Source: Catellatospora methionotrophica (lineage in GTDB: Bacteria > Actinomycetota > Actinomycetes > Mycobacteriales > Micromonosporaceae). Taken from it: a stretch of 64,000 nt of DNA. The notes under the pieces were generated by a model. That model was not told the origin of the DNA and did no database searches. It saw only the letters and a program-made list of their open reading frames with translations. Of this stretch, positions 1-9,800 are shown piece after piece. Numbering within the stretch: position 1 is the stretch's first letter; the number at the start of each line of letters is the position of its first letter. The translations under genes were made by a program, and so were the position numbers. The stretch is taken from contig NZ_JAAOTJ010000002.1 in assembly GCF_011297335.1 (NCBI RefSeq), forward strand, positions 720,774-784,773, in the 5' to 3' direction.

Positions 1-55
1 CTGACAGTTCCCGACGGGTTGTCGCCGAGCGGGTGCTGCTGACCGGCAGCGGCGA

Positions 56-574
56 TCAGTCCAGCCAGCAGATGACGGCGTCGCCGTCCTTGGCCGCGCT
101 GGCGAAGAACTGCTTGACGCCGGGCAGGTGATGGGCTGCCCACGGCAGCTCGTCAGGACGGTCCCAGACGTCGGGGTAGATCTCGGCCTGTACGAGCTCC
201 GCCTGGTCCACGCCCCTGATCAGGTCGTCTCCGGAGATGGCGGCGAGTTCAGCCGCGGCCACAGCGACCTGCTCAGGTGTCAGATAGCGGGGCGGTCCGT
301 AGCCCCAGTCGACCTCCCAGGCGAGGTAACCGTGCTCGTTCTCGACCTCGCCGACCGACTCGTCTATGAACTGTTCGGCGCCGGACACGATCGGAATGCC
401 CAGGCCGCACCGGTCCAGCAGGTACGCCAGGGAGTGCCATGCCTTGCCGGTGCTGTGGGTCCGATCAGCGTCGTCGGACGCTTCGCGGGCGCAGGCATAA
501 GCCCAGTCGAGGTCGTCTTTGGCGTGCTCCAGTTCGGCGGGCGTCACCCGTAGCCAGTTGCCGTTGATGCTCAC
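56..574 (-). CDS. DUF1877 (YfbM-like) family protein
   Basis: A 172-aa soluble protein. The N-terminal NGNWLRVTPAEL, the central KAWHSLAYLLDRCG block and the GYGPPRYLTPEQV block match the order of conserved segments in the DUF1877/YfbM family. The biochemical role of that family is unknown. No signal peptide or membrane segment is visible. The ATG is the first start in frame, and the protein has normal family length. It stands alone, convergent with nothing visible at the window's left edge and divergent from the broken S1-domain gene. The family call rests on motif recognition only. Confidence 0.75.
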   Translation of the reverse strand: MSINGNWLRVTPAELEHAKDDLDWAYACAREASDDADRTHSTGKAWHSLAYLLDRCGLGIPIVSGAEQFIDESVGEVENEHGYLAWEVDWGYGPPRYLTPEQVAVAAAELAAISGDDLIRGVDQAELVQAEIYPDVWDRPDELPWAAHHLPGVKQFFASAAKDGDAVICWLD

Positions 575-685
575 CGGCGCAGGGTAGACCTCGGCTGTGA
601 CAGGGGTCCTTCACGAACCGGTGGACACCATCTCGACCTGGATGGGCGCGTCGGATTCGAACCAGATCCCATACCACGACTGTCC

Positions 686-974
686 TTGCGGGCAAGGCAG
701 CCGGACCCCTTCCATGCATATGCCGACGGCGTCGCGGTGGGGCGGATACTGCATGGTCAGGTCACCACGCTGGTCCCGGTTCGGCGTCTTCGTCCAGGTC
801 GCCGACGGAGTCGAGGGACTGGTCCACCTGCGAGAGCTCACCCTGACACCCACGGAGGCCCTATCGGAGGTCTTCCAGGTCGGTGACGAGGTCACGGTCG
901 TCGTCACCGCAATCGACGGAGAGCGACGCAGGCTGACCCTCTCCCCACGACAAGGCCCATCCCACCTTCGGTGA
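686..974 (+). pseudogene. S1 RNA-binding domain protein, frameshifted
   Basis: Two frames together encode one S1 (OB-fold) domain. The upstream frame gives VGRILHGQVTTLVP and the downstream frame gives FGVFVQVADGVEGLVHLREL followed by VGDEVTVVVTAIDGERRRLTLS. Removing a single G at about 778-779 joins them as LVPFGVFVQ, the usual first half of the S1 fold. Each half lacks essential beta strands on its own. The intact protein would be about 95 aa or more, like the small single-S1 proteins common in actinobacteria. Either this is a pseudogene or the assembly has a one-base insertion. The true start is uncertain; a TTG at 686 is the first in the upstream frame. Confidence 0.7.
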
Positions 975-1082
975 CTCCTCTGTCGAACCTGCGGCAGCTA
1001 CCTGCGCGAGCCATCGGGAGCGCCTGCTCGGCGCTGCCCCTGGCCGACCCTGGCAGCGGACCTCAGACCTACGAGTACCCTC

Positions 1083-1727
1083 GTGCGGATGATCTCGAAC
1101 GAGGTAGTAGACGTACTCCGCAGCTGGGCGAGGGGTTTGGCCGCCGTCAGGCGTAATTCCGTGCCCGTCGAGACCGCCTGGGGTCTGCGGATCGAGGAGG
1201 TCCGGCCGAAGACCCGATCCCGCTGCCTGGTGTTTCGTGATGACCTTGACGCAGTGCGCAGCGCGGCGATGGAGGCGACCCCTCCACACGGTGTGATCAT
1301 CGTCGTCACCGCCGGGGACGCGGTAGCGGCCCTGCTAGGGACGACGTGGCACAGCACGCCGCCGGAGCCGCTCATGACGACAACACTGCGGAAGGTAGCG
1401 CCGAGCCTGCCCATCGGGTACGACGCCACCACCACGATCGACGCGGGTGTCGTCAATGTGCGTATACGGTCCGAAGCGGGGGAGGTCGTTGCGGCGGGGT
1501 ATACCGCCGTGGTGGGTGGTGTCGCCGTCGTAGATCGTGTGGCCACCGATCCCGGACATCAACGCCGCGGCTTGGGCACAGCGGTGATGAACGCACTCAC
1601 CGCCGCGGCCATGGAGCAGGGTGCGGTGACCGCCGTGCTCCACGGGACAGAAGAAGGCCGCGCGCTGTACGAACGTCTCGGCTGGCAAATGCGTTCGAAG
1701 ATCACGAGCTTTAGCCACCAGGCGTGA
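1083..1727 (+). CDS. GNAT family N-acetyltransferase
   Basis: A 214-aa protein whose C-terminal half is a GNAT fold. The segment VDRVATDPGHQRRGLGTAVM holds the acetyl-CoA pyrophosphate-binding loop (Q/R-x-x-G-x-G/A), and ALYERLGW is the usual C-terminal beta/alpha motif. The first 100 residues (RSWARGLAAVRR, then a WGLRIEEV segment) fit a GNAT subfamily with an extra N-terminal part. The acyl acceptor cannot be deduced. Start is GTG at 1083; ATG at 1089 is an alternative. It is monocistronic, with about 200 bases of featureless sequence after it. Confidence 0.8.
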   Translation: MRMISNEVVDVLRSWARGLAAVRRNSVPVETAWGLRIEEVRPKTRSRCLVFRDDLDAVRSAAMEATPPHGVIIVVTAGDAVAALLGTTWHSTPPEPLMTTTLRKVAPSLPIGYDATTTIDAGVVNVRIRSEAGEVVAAGYTAVVGGVAVVDRVATDPGHQRRGLGTAVMNALTAAAMEQGAVTAVLHGTEEGRALYERLGWQMRSKITSFSHQA

Positions 1728-1929
1728 TCTGCCGCCCGCATCACCCGGCGCTCTGCTCAGTCTGCCGCAGCACGGTTCCTGGCCCGAGCAGGTCCACCGG
1801 CTTCCGGCTGACAGTGGAGGACCGGCAACAGCCCGCGGCCGCTGGGTGAGCGGTCACCGACAGTAGCCGGCACAGGCTTCACCCATGCGCGTACGTGCGC
1901 CGGAGGTCGCATGATTGGCCACGTCACCG

Positions 1930-2748
1930 TCAGAGCAGGCGGACCGGGGACCGGTGGTCGTCGGCGGGCAGATCACCGTCGAGGACGATGGCCGTGACCT
2001 CCATCCGGTCCAGCTCGGCCCGTCCGGACAGGATCGTGGCGAAAGCGTTGTCGGCGGCGTCGCGGCCGGTGCTGACCCTGATCAGCGACGACCGCGGTGC
2101 CAACCGGGTCGCGTCCCAGACCTGCCACTGGCCGCCGGTAGCCGTTTCGACCACGGCGTGGAAATCCATCGGACTCAGCCCGGGGGCGTACACGGCCACC
2201 ACCCGGGCCGGCACCTCGACCGCCCGGCACAGCGTCGCCACGAGATGGGCGTAGTCGCGGCACACCCCGCGGCCGTCGAGCAGGGTGTCTGCGGCGTCGG
2301 TGGTCGGCCCGCTGGCCGCCGGGGTGTACTGCAGATGCTCGAAGACGTACTCGCAGATCGCCTGGACCCTCCGCACTGGATCGGTGTAGCCGGCGAACTC
2401 TCGCTGGGCGAAGCCGGTCATCCGGTCAGCCGGGCAGTACCGGCTCGGCAGTAGCGCGGTGAGAAGGTCCCACTCGGTCGGACGTTGCGGCTCACCGGGC
2501 TGGTCGGCGACCACCGCCCGGTAGGAGATCGACAGCTCACCAGGCTCGGCTGAGAACAGGTGCCGCCGATTGCCGTCGGGGCCGAGGATCACCCGCACGC
2601 CGACTGCCTGGTCGTGGCCGACGACCGACAGCTCGTCGTCGACCGTCCGTCCGAGACGCAGCCCGACCCCGATCCCGAGCGCGAACTCGGCAGGCTCCTG
2701 CACCGTGAACGTCAACGCGCAGGCGACCTCGGACCGCTGAACCGCCAT
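1930..2748 (-). CDS. Transglutaminase-like cysteine peptidase family protein
   Basis: A 272-aa protein with the transglutaminase-like catalytic triad in order: Cys163 in GRGVCRDYAHL, His197 in MDFHAVVE and Asp212 in QVWDATR. The N-terminal 80 residues form the beta-rich domain usual in bacterial members. No signal peptide is evident, so it is probably cytoplasmic. I moved the start inward from an upstream GTG/ATG: ATG at 2748 has GGGAAAGG about 9 bases ahead, and the coding before it is arginine-rich and atypical. Members act as proteases or amidases, often near peptide or biosynthetic genes; here no partner is visible. Confidence 0.8.
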   Translation of the reverse strand: MAVQRSEVACALTFTVQEPAEFALGIGVGLRLGRTVDDELSVVGHDQAVGVRVILGPDGNRRHLFSAEPGELSISYRAVVADQPGEPQRPTEWDLLTALLPSRYCPADRMTGFAQREFAGYTDPVRRVQAICEYVFEHLQYTPAASGPTTDAADTLLDGRGVCRDYAHLVATLCRAVEVPARVVAVYAPGLSPMDFHAVVETATGGQWQVWDATRLAPRSSLIRVSTGRDAADNAFATILSGRAELDRMEVTAIVLDGDLPADDHRSPVRLL

Positions 2749-3008
2749 CGTGGTCCGCCTTTCCCGTAGAGGCTGTCGAGGGAGGCACCGCCGACGCGCC
2801 GATCGCCGGCGAGCCTGCCGCTGGGCGCCCCGACGTAGCTTCCCGAGGTCGGGGCTACATCGGTGCAGTCTCGCCCGACCGCCACAGTGACATACCCGCT
2901 GGGTGTGCGGCGACCCTGGCACAGGTCCAGGACTAGTGCGCTCGCCGGGGCCGCGGTGGCGGGAGCTTGGTCAGAGGAAGGCGCCGACCTCGGTATACAA
3001 ACAAATGC

Positions 3009-3036
3009 TTGCGCAAATAAGTCTTTGCGTTAAAGT
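3009..3036 (+). promoter_or_regulatory. Predicted promoter and ArsR-type operator of the ArsR operon
   Basis: A -35-like TTGCGC (3009-3014) and -10-like TAAAGT (3031-3036) are spaced by 16 bases. The -35 lies inside the perfect palindrome TTGCGCAA, and a second TTTGCG follows at 3024. Transcription would start near 3042, right at the ATG at 3043, and there is no Shine-Dalgarno sequence, so the mRNA may be leaderless. The region is clearly A/T-richer than its surroundings. Autorepression through the palindrome is inference. Confidence 0.45.
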
Positions 3037-3042
3037 GGCGCC

Positions 3043-3381
3043 ATGGCCGCCTCACTCGCGGGTCCCGATCTCGACGCCGCATTCGCCGCTCTCGGCGACC
3101 CGGTTCGTCGTGCCCTGGTGACCCGACTCGCCCACAGCGACGCCACCGTGGGCGAACTCGCGAAACCGTTCGACCTGACCCCGCAGGCGATCTCGCACCA
3201 CGTCGGTGTGCTGCGCCGGTGCGGCCTGGTCGAGCAGCGTCGCGAAGGCACCCGCCGCCCGTGTCGGCTGAAAGCCGATCACCTGTCGCTGCTGGGCACG
3301 TGGATCGACGAGCAACGCCGGGCGTGGAACGACCGCATCGACGCCCTTGAGCGGCACCTCGCTGACGGAGAAGCACATTGA
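3043..3381 (+). CDS. ArsR/SmtB family winged-helix regulator
   Basis: A 112-aa ArsR-fold protein. FAALGDPVRRALVTRLA is the canonical first helix pair, FDLTPQAISHHVGVLRRCGLV the recognition helix region, and the C-terminus is an amphipathic dimerisation helix (WNDRIDALERHL). It has no CxC or other metal-binding cysteine cluster, so it is not a metal sensor of the classic type; it belongs to the subgroup paired with SRPBCC proteins. Its stop overlaps the TTG start of the next gene (TTGA), implying translational coupling. It probably represses its own operon. Confidence 0.88.
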   Translation: MAASLAGPDLDAAFAALGDPVRRALVTRLAHSDATVGELAKPFDLTPQAISHHVGVLRRCGLVEQRREGTRRPCRLKADHLSLLGTWIDEQRRAWNDRIDALERHLADGEAH

Positions 3382-3839
3382 GCCGAGCAGAGCTGCGCGG
3401 TGACACGCTGACCGCACATCGCCACCTGTCGGCGCAACCCCGCCGGGTCTGGGCCGCGTTCACGTCGCCGGCGAGCATCGCGGCGTTCTGGGGCGGTTCG
3501 CACGCCACCGTCGCCGTCGAATCGGTGACCGTCGACCTGCGGCCCGGCGGAGAGTTCTCCCTCGACACGCGAGCCCCCGACGGCGCGACCCGGCGGCTGC
3601 GATTCGTCTACGTGAGCATCACCGCCCCGCATGAGCTCGTCTTCGACGAACCCGTCACCGGGCTGCGTACGACGGTGACGATCCAGCCGGCCGCAGGCGG
3701 CACGAACCTCACGATCCACCAACGACGACTTCCCGCCGAGCTGCGGACGGCGCAGGCCGCCGACGGGCTCGCCTCGATCATCGACGCCCTCGACGGCCAC
3801 CTGCGAGAGCAGACAGACCAGGACGGACCTACGCCATGA
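3378..3839 (+). CDS. SRPBCC / AHSA1-like domain protein
   Basis: A 153-aa single-domain protein with AHSA1/START-like hallmarks: the N-terminal AHRHLSAQPRRVWAAFTSP, then SIAAFWGG and VDLRPGGEFSL. Such domains hold a hydrophobic ligand cavity; the ligand here is unknown. The start is TTG, overlapping the ArsR stop by 4 bases, and its own stop overlaps the next ATG by 4 bases. The ArsR-SRPBCC pair is a widespread arrangement in actinobacteria; expression as one transcript is strongly suggested by the overlaps. Confidence 0.85.
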   Translation: MSRAELRGDTLTAHRHLSAQPRRVWAAFTSPASIAAFWGGSHATVAVESVTVDLRPGGEFSLDTRAPDGATRRLRFVYVSITAPHELVFDEPVTGLRTTVTIQPAAGGTNLTIHQRRLPAELRTAQAADGLASIIDALDGHLREQTDQDGPTP

Positions 3840-4189
3840 CGAACACCCAGCGCCACCTCGTCGAGGAGTACTTCGCCGGATTCCGGACGAGCGACCACCG
3901 GCGCATCCTCGCTACCCTTACCGACGACGTCGAGTGGGTCATCCACGGCCACCGCACCACCCGTGGCAAGGCCGAGTTCGACGGCGAGATCGAGAATCCG
4001 GCCTTCACCGGCAAACCCGAACTCGACATCCACCGTGTGTACGAGGACGGCCCGGTCGTGATCGCCACCGGCGAGGGCCGCGGCGCCACTGTCGACCACG
4101 GACCGTTCCGCTTCGCCTTCAACGACCTGTTCACCTTCCGCGACGGGCTCATCGCCCGGGTCGACTCATATGTCGTCCCGCTGCCCTGA
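3836..4189 (+). CDS. NTF2-like (SnoaL-type) domain protein
   Basis: A 117-aa protein with the cone-shaped NTF2/SnoaL layout: the helix LVEEYFAGFRTSDHRRILATL, then DDVEWVIHG, and the closing strands FNDLFTFRDGLIARVDSYV. Such proteins are small-molecule isomerases, hydrolases or binding proteins. It is the last gene of the ArsR-SRPBCC operon, coupled by an ATGA overlap. Whether the two ligand-binding folds act on a common small molecule is not shown by the sequence. Confidence 0.82.
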   Translation: MTNTQRHLVEEYFAGFRTSDHRRILATLTDDVEWVIHGHRTTRGKAEFDGEIENPAFTGKPELDIHRVYEDGPVVIATGEGRGATVDHGPFRFAFNDLFTFRDGLIARVDSYVVPLP

Positions 4190-4332
4190 CGCGGCCTCCG
4201 CCGTCGGCGTGGGCCGCACCGCCGTTCCGGCCAGCACGAATTCACTGCGGTCACCGCGTCGGTATGGAGCGTGGGTATGGGCGGGCAGGTTAATCGATCG
4301 CCGCCTGATCAGGCGTGTGATTGACTCGCCGG

Positions 4333-5241
4333 ATGATCGATTCCGACAGGTTGTCCGGCCTGATCGCCGACCATTGGGGCCTCGTCGACGTACGCGTCGA
4401 GGTACACAACGGTGGTATGAACTCCTCGACCTGGTGGATCGACCACGACGGCCGTCGCGACGTCGCCAAGCACGTCCCCGGCTGGAACCGCGACCAGTTC
4501 GTCGGCGGGCTCACGGTGGCCTCGCACGTCCAGCGTGCTGGTATCCCGGCAGGTGCGCCGATCCTCACGGCTTCCGGGCGGCTGGCGGTCGAGACCGCTG
4601 ATGGGCCGGTGGCGCTCCTGCAGTACGTGCCGGGCGCCGGGCCGCCCGATGACGAGAGCGGTCTGCGTGTCATCGGTGAGACTCTCGGGCGTGTGCACGT
4701 GGCAGTCCGGGACATCCGCGTGGCCGGCGCAGAGCAGTTTCATTGGGTCGATCCGAACGCCGCGCACCTCGATCATGCCCCTGCATGGGTGAAGCCCGGT
4801 GTCGTGAAGGCCCTGACGATGCTCGACGCGCTCGACCCGAAGTCGCTCACCTGCGGCATGTTGCACACCGACCCGGCACCCGGGGCGTTCCTCGTCGATC
4901 CCGCGACCGGCGATGTCGGATTGATCGACTGGTCGGTGGCCATGCATGGTCCGCTGCTCTACGACCTCGCCTCGGCGGTCATGTACGCCGGAGGGAAGGT
5001 AGCGGCCCAGTCGCTGCTCGCGGGATACGTACGGACCGGTGCCCTCGGCGAGGACGAGATCGAGCGAGGACTGGATGTGTTCCACCGGTTCAGGTGGGCA
5101 GTTCAGGCCGACTACTTCGCGAAGCGCATCGCGACTCGCGACATGACCGGCATCGAGGATGCGCGAGAGAATGAGATGGGCATGCTCGCAGCGCGGGAGT
5201 TCCTGGTCGAGCCAATCCCTCGCCGATCACCGTCCTACTAG
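4333..5241 (+). CDS. Aminoglycoside phosphotransferase (APH) family kinase-like protein
   Basis: A 302-aa APH-fold protein. The C-lobe has the Brenner-type motif MLHTDPAPGAF and the metal-binding GLIDWS motif, in normal order and spacing; the usual asparagine of HxDxxxxN is replaced (HTDPAPGA), as in an actinobacterial subgroup with HTDPAP. The N-lobe holds RRDVAKHVPGW with the probable ATP-contacting lysine. ATG at 4333 is preferred over TTG at 4321. Substrate unknown: relatives include antibiotic, homoserine and choline kinases. It is followed on the opposite strand by an mraY gene, which makes a resistance role conceivable. Confidence 0.8.
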   Translation: MIDSDRLSGLIADHWGLVDVRVEVHNGGMNSSTWWIDHDGRRDVAKHVPGWNRDQFVGGLTVASHVQRAGIPAGAPILTASGRLAVETADGPVALLQYVPGAGPPDDESGLRVIGETLGRVHVAVRDIRVAGAEQFHWVDPNAAHLDHAPAWVKPGVVKALTMLDALDPKSLTCGMLHTDPAPGAFLVDPATGDVGLIDWSVAMHGPLLYDLASAVMYAGGKVAAQSLLAGYVRTGALGEDEIERGLDVFHRFRWAVQADYFAKRIATRDMTGIEDARENEMGMLAAREFLVEPIPRRSPSY

Positions 5242-5297
5242 GCGGTGTCTAGAAGTCGTGTAGCCACTCGTTGGGTGGACTGTCCGGCGCGCTCGCT

Positions 5298-6401
5298 TCA
5301 TCCCGCGGCCGCCAGGAAATCCGAGTAGAACAGGCCCAGGCCGGCCGCCACGCAGACGCCGGCCACGGTCCAGAACCGGACCACGATATTGACCTCGCTC
5401 CAGCCGGCCAGGTCGAAATGGTGGTGCAGCGGCACCATCCGGAAGACACGTCTACCGGTGGTACGGAACGAGACGATCTGGATCACCCAGGTGGTCGCGA
5501 TGATGACGAAGAGCCCGCCGATCATGATCGACAGCAGCGTGGTCCGGGTCGCCACCGCCAGACCGCCGATCAGGGCACCGAGACCGAGCGAGCCCACGTC
5601 ACCCATGTAGATCCGCGCCGGGGACGTGTTCCACCACAGGAAGCCCACGCAGGCACCGGCGGCCGCCGCCGCGATCATGGCGATCTCCAGAGGATCCCGG
5701 ACCTGGTAGCAGTAGTCGTTCACGCGGACGTACGCGTCGTCGGCGCACCAGTGCCGGTACTGCCAGAAGCCGATCAGCGCGTATGCGCCGAACACCAGGG
5801 CCGACGCCCCGGTAGCCAGGCCGTCGAGGCCGTCGGTGAGGTTCACGCCGTTCGACATCGCCGTGATCACGAAGACGAACACGATCACCGAGCCGACCTT
5901 GCCGACGTTCAGCCAACTGATGTCGCGGATGAGCGAGATGTGCTCGCTGGCCACAGTCTGGCCGTTGGTGCTGGCCACATAGAGCGCGGCGATGCCGAAC
6001 CCGCCGCCGACGATCGCCTGGCCGAGCAGCTTGCCTTTGGCGGACAGGCCGTCGGAGCTGCGCCGGCGCACCTTGAGGATGTCGTCGAGGAAGCCGACCC
6101 CGCCGCAGCAGACGAACAGCCCGAGCAGGACCAGGGCCGTCATGGTCGGCCCCTCCTGCGCGATCTGCCGTTCGGGCAGGGTCATCAGGGCGATGTGCCC
6201 GGCCACGTAGGCCAAGACGGTCGCCACGATGAAGGCGACGCCGCCCATCGTCGGCGTGGCCTTCTTGCCCTGGTTGCTGGCGAGCCCGAGGGATCGGATC
6301 GGCTGGCCGGCCTTGAGCGCGGTGAAGACGCGGACCGCGACCGGGGTGCCCAACAGGGAGATGATGAAAGCGACCGCGACCGCGACGATGACTGCCCTCA
6401 C
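5298..6401 (-). CDS. mraY: Phospho-N-acetylmuramoyl-pentapeptide transferase (MraY), isolated copy
   Basis: A 367-aa polytopic membrane enzyme that makes lipid I by moving phospho-MurNAc-pentapeptide to undecaprenyl phosphate. All family signatures are intact: ATPTMGG near residue 50, the Mg-binding FLDDILK (Asp106-Asp107), [13 protein letters not shown], the active-site [11 protein letters not shown] and the HHHFDLAGW loop. Length is normal. It starts with GTG, overlapping by 4 bases (GTGA) the stop of a truncated DinB-like ORF, and it is not next to murF, murD or ftsW as the housekeeping gene is. It is therefore probably a second copy; the rest of the genome would decide. Confidence 0.93.
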   Translation of the reverse strand: MRAVIVAVAVAFIISLLGTPVAVRVFTALKAGQPIRSLGLASNQGKKATPTMGGVAFIVATVLAYVAGHIALMTLPERQIAQEGPTMTALVLLGLFVCCGGVGFLDDILKVRRRSSDGLSAKGKLLGQAIVGGGFGIAALYVASTNGQTVASEHISLIRDISWLNVGKVGSVIVFVFVITAMSNGVNLTDGLDGLATGASALVFGAYALIGFWQYRHWCADDAYVRVNDYCYQVRDPLEIAMIAAAAAGACVGFLWWNTSPARIYMGDVGSLGLGALIGGLAVATRTTLLSIMIGGLFVIIATTWVIQIVSFRTTGRRVFRMVPLHHHFDLAGWSEVNIVVRFWTVAGVCVAAGLGLFYSDFLAAAG

Positions 6402-6655
6402 CGGCGGGCCGCCACGAGATCCGGATTTCTCACCGCGTCCCCATCGCGGCCGAAAACCTCACCGAAGTACCAGGCCTCCACGGTAGCCAGATGCTTGACC
6501 GGGCCGGAGGTTGGTGCCGTCGCCGTCAGAGGACACCGCACGTCGTGCCCGGACCGGCCGTCGAGCTTCCGCACCAGCGCTTGACGTGTCGATCTGAGCT
6601 GGTGGTGCAGGTGGTCCTTCACGAGATCATCGATCACGGGACGTGAGCTTGCCAT
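6398..6655 (-). pseudogene. Truncated DinB / DUF664-like remnant
   Basis: An 85-codon ORF whose VIDDLVKDHLHHQLRSTRQ, LVRKLDGRSG and [18 protein letters not shown] segments match the first helices of DinB-like (DUF664, thiol-transferase fold) proteins, which are normally about 160-180 aa. The later helices and metal ligands are missing. Within TATAPTSGPVKHL the reading frame looks shifted and restored: another frame reads GTNL where the family has TGTNLLGLVKHL. It ends in a TGA overlapping the mraY GTG. I read it as a decayed gene truncated by the event that brought mraY here. Confidence 0.6.
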
Positions 6656-6855
6656 CCGGCAGCAAGCAGGGCAACCCGCGCACTTTGCGACACCGCCCAG
6701 CCGCACCGGCGGCGGCCGTCGTCGCGGTCGACTCCACGCTGAAGGCGGACCACAACGGTCGTATCGCCACGAGCCGCACGGCGCGACCGCCGTCGACGCG
6801 TGTGTTCGATCACGGGCCGGGCGGCCGTCTGGCGGCGTATACCTATGATCGTCTG

Positions 6856-9800
6856 ATGGTTCGGGTGGCGGTGCTGGGCACCACGCGGGCGCTGCGCGAC
6901 GGACCGGCCGTGGACATCGGCGGCCCGCGTCAGCGCGCTGTGCTCGCGCGGCTGGTCGCCGCGGGTGGCCAGGTCGTCGCCACCGATCGCCTGATCGACG
7001 ACCTGTGGGGCGGCGAGCCGCCACCGAAGGCCCTCGCCGCGCTGCAGGTGTACGTGTCGCACCTGCGCCGCGCCCTGGAGCCGGGTCGGCCCGCGCGCAG
7101 CCCTGCCACGATCCTCATCAGCGCCGCACCCGGCTACGCACTGCGGTTGCCGGTCGAGTCGGTCGACGTGTGGCGCTTCGAGGCGCTGACCGCCGACGCC
7201 GCAGCCTGCCTGGCCGATGATCCGGGCCGGGCGCTGGGCTTGCTGGACGCCGCGCTGTCGGCCTGGGACGGCACCGCCTTCGAGGAGTTCGCCGACGAGG
7301 ACTGGGCGGCCGCCGAGGCCCGGCGGCTGGAGCAGACGCGGCTGGACGCGGTCGAGCAGCGGGCGGTCGCGGCGATCGCCCTGGGGCAGCCTGCCCGTGT
7401 CGTCGCCGAACTCGACGGCCACGTCCGGGCCCATCCGCTGCGCGAGCAGGCCGTGCACGCGCTGGCGACCGCCCTGTACCAGGTGGGCCGCCAGGCCGAT
7501 GCGCTGGCGGTGCTGCGTACCGCACGCGACCGGCTGGACGACGAGCTCGGCGTGGAGCCGGGCCCGGCGCTGCGTGAGCTCGAAGTCGATGTGCTGCGTC
7601 AGGCGCCGCACCTGCGGCCTGTCCCGGCACGGGCGGCCAGCGCCGGCCCGGTGGCGGCGTCGGCGGCCCCGCCGCTGCCCGAACCGGCCGACGCCGACGG
7701 GCCGTTGGGCCGCGATCGGGAGTACGCACAGATCGCCGCCGCCGCCGAGCAGGCTCTGCGGTCCGGCCCGCAGATCGTATGGCTGGCCGGAGAACCGGGA
7801 GCGGGCAAGTCGACGCTGGCCGACCACGCCTCACGGCGGCTGGCAGCATCCGGCTGGCACACGGCGTGGGCGCGCTGCCCGGAGGTCGACGGTGCCCCAC
7901 CGGCCTGGGCATGGGGTCAGGCGCTGCGTACCCTGCTGGCCGCGGTGCCCGCAGCGGACCCGCAGCGGCTGGCGCCGCTGGTGGAGGGCGACGGCACCGG
8001 CGACGGCGGCCAGTTCCGGATGGTGCAGGCCGTCAGCGACTACCTGCGTACGGTCGCCGCCGACGCGCCGCTGCTGATCGTCGTCGACGACGTCCACCGT
8101 GCCGACGGGGAGACCCTGCAGCTGCTGCGGCACGTGGCCAACACGCTCGCTGACCGGCCGCTGCTGCTGCTGGCCGCCTACCGCCCGGCCGAGGCGACCG
8201 ACGAGCTGACCACGACCCGGGCGGTGCTGGCGCACGTCGCCGCCACCGACCTGACGGTGTCCGGCCTCGGCGCCGACGCGGTCGCGCAGCTGCTGGCCCG
8301 CCACGGCGCGCGGGTCGACGCCGACACCGCCCACCGGGTGTGGGAACGCACCAGCGGCAACCCGCTGTTCGTGACCCAGACCGCCCGGCTGATCGCCGCC
8401 GAGGGCGCCGCGGCCGCCGACGACGCCGTGCCCGCCGGGATCCGGCATGTGCTGCACCGGCGGCTGGCCCGGCTGCCCGCGACCGCGCAGACGGTGCTGC
8501 GGCACGCGGCGGTGCTGGGCCGCGACGTCGACGTCGACGTCCTGCTGGCGATGGACGCCACCGACGACGACACGGTCCTCGACGGACTCGAGGGCGGGGT
8601 GCTGGCCGGTCTGCTGGTGGAGCCGTCGGCCGGGCGGGTGCGGTTCGCCCACGCACTGCTGCGCGACACGCTGTACACCGAGACGCCGCTGCTGCGCCGG
8701 GGCCGCCTGCATGGCCGGGCACTGCAGGCCATGCGGCGACTGCGGCCCCACGACACCGCCGCGCTGGGCCGCCACGCCCTGGCCGCCGCAGGGCCCGGCG
8801 GCAGCGCCGACGTGATCCGCTTCGCGGTGCCCGCGGCCCGTCAGGCCGCGCACCTGTTCGCACCACGCGAAGCCGCACGGCTGTGGGCCGGCATCCGGGC
8901 CGTGCTCGACCAGGGCGGTGACCCCAGCCTCGACGCCGACCGTCTCGACGTGCTCTGCGGGCTGGCCTCGGCGCTCGGCAACGCCGGTGACGTGCTCGGC
9001 GCCCGTGCGGTCCGGCAGGACGCCGTCGACACCGCCGCCCGCCTCGGCGGCCCCGACCGGATGCGGCGGGCACTGACGTCCATGGACGCGCCGGTGACCT
9101 GGACCATCCGGCAGGACCGGCGCGTCGACACCGACCTCGTCGCCACCATCGAGCAGGCGCTGGCCGACGACCGGCTGCTGCCCGCCGAGCGCAGCGCGCT
9201 GCTGTCGACGCTGGTGTTCGAAGTCGAAGGCGACGACAACGAGCGTGCCCGGATCGCCGGGCAGGAGGCGCTGGAGCTGGCCGAGACCGTCGGCGACCCG
9301 CACCTGCTGTGCCTGGCGCTGAACGCCTGCTACTTCGTCGCGCTGGTCCCTGACCGGCAGTGGCAGGTGCCCGAGGTCGGTGAGCGGCTGCTCGCGGTGT
9401 CCACACAGGCCGGACTGCTGAACTTCCAGACCCAGGCCCACCATGTGCTGTACGGGGCGCGGCTGTGCCGGCACGACTTCGCGGCCGCCCGTGCGCACGT
9501 GCAGGCGGCGATCGCCAGCGCCACCACCGGCCAGCTCGGCCTGACCCTGGCGGTGATGTCGCTGTTCGAGGCCGTGCAGGCGCTGTGGAACGGCGACTTC
9601 GCCGCCGCCGAGCGGCAATACACCGAGATCGCACAGCAGATGGAGCGCGGCGGGGCCCCGAACGCGGTGGCGATCGGGGTGCTGGGCAGGTTCGCGGTGC
9701 GGCTGGGCGCCGGGCGCGTCGAGCAGTCGGCCGCCGAGTTCGCCCCGTTCCACGAGACCGTGCCCGAGCAGACCCACGACCTGTATGCGCGCTCGCTGCT

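Noticed and set aside
5242..5297. Possible insertion-sequence end between the APH and mraY genes
   Set aside because: The short GC-lower stretch has no inverted-repeat partner or transposase remnant that I can identify.
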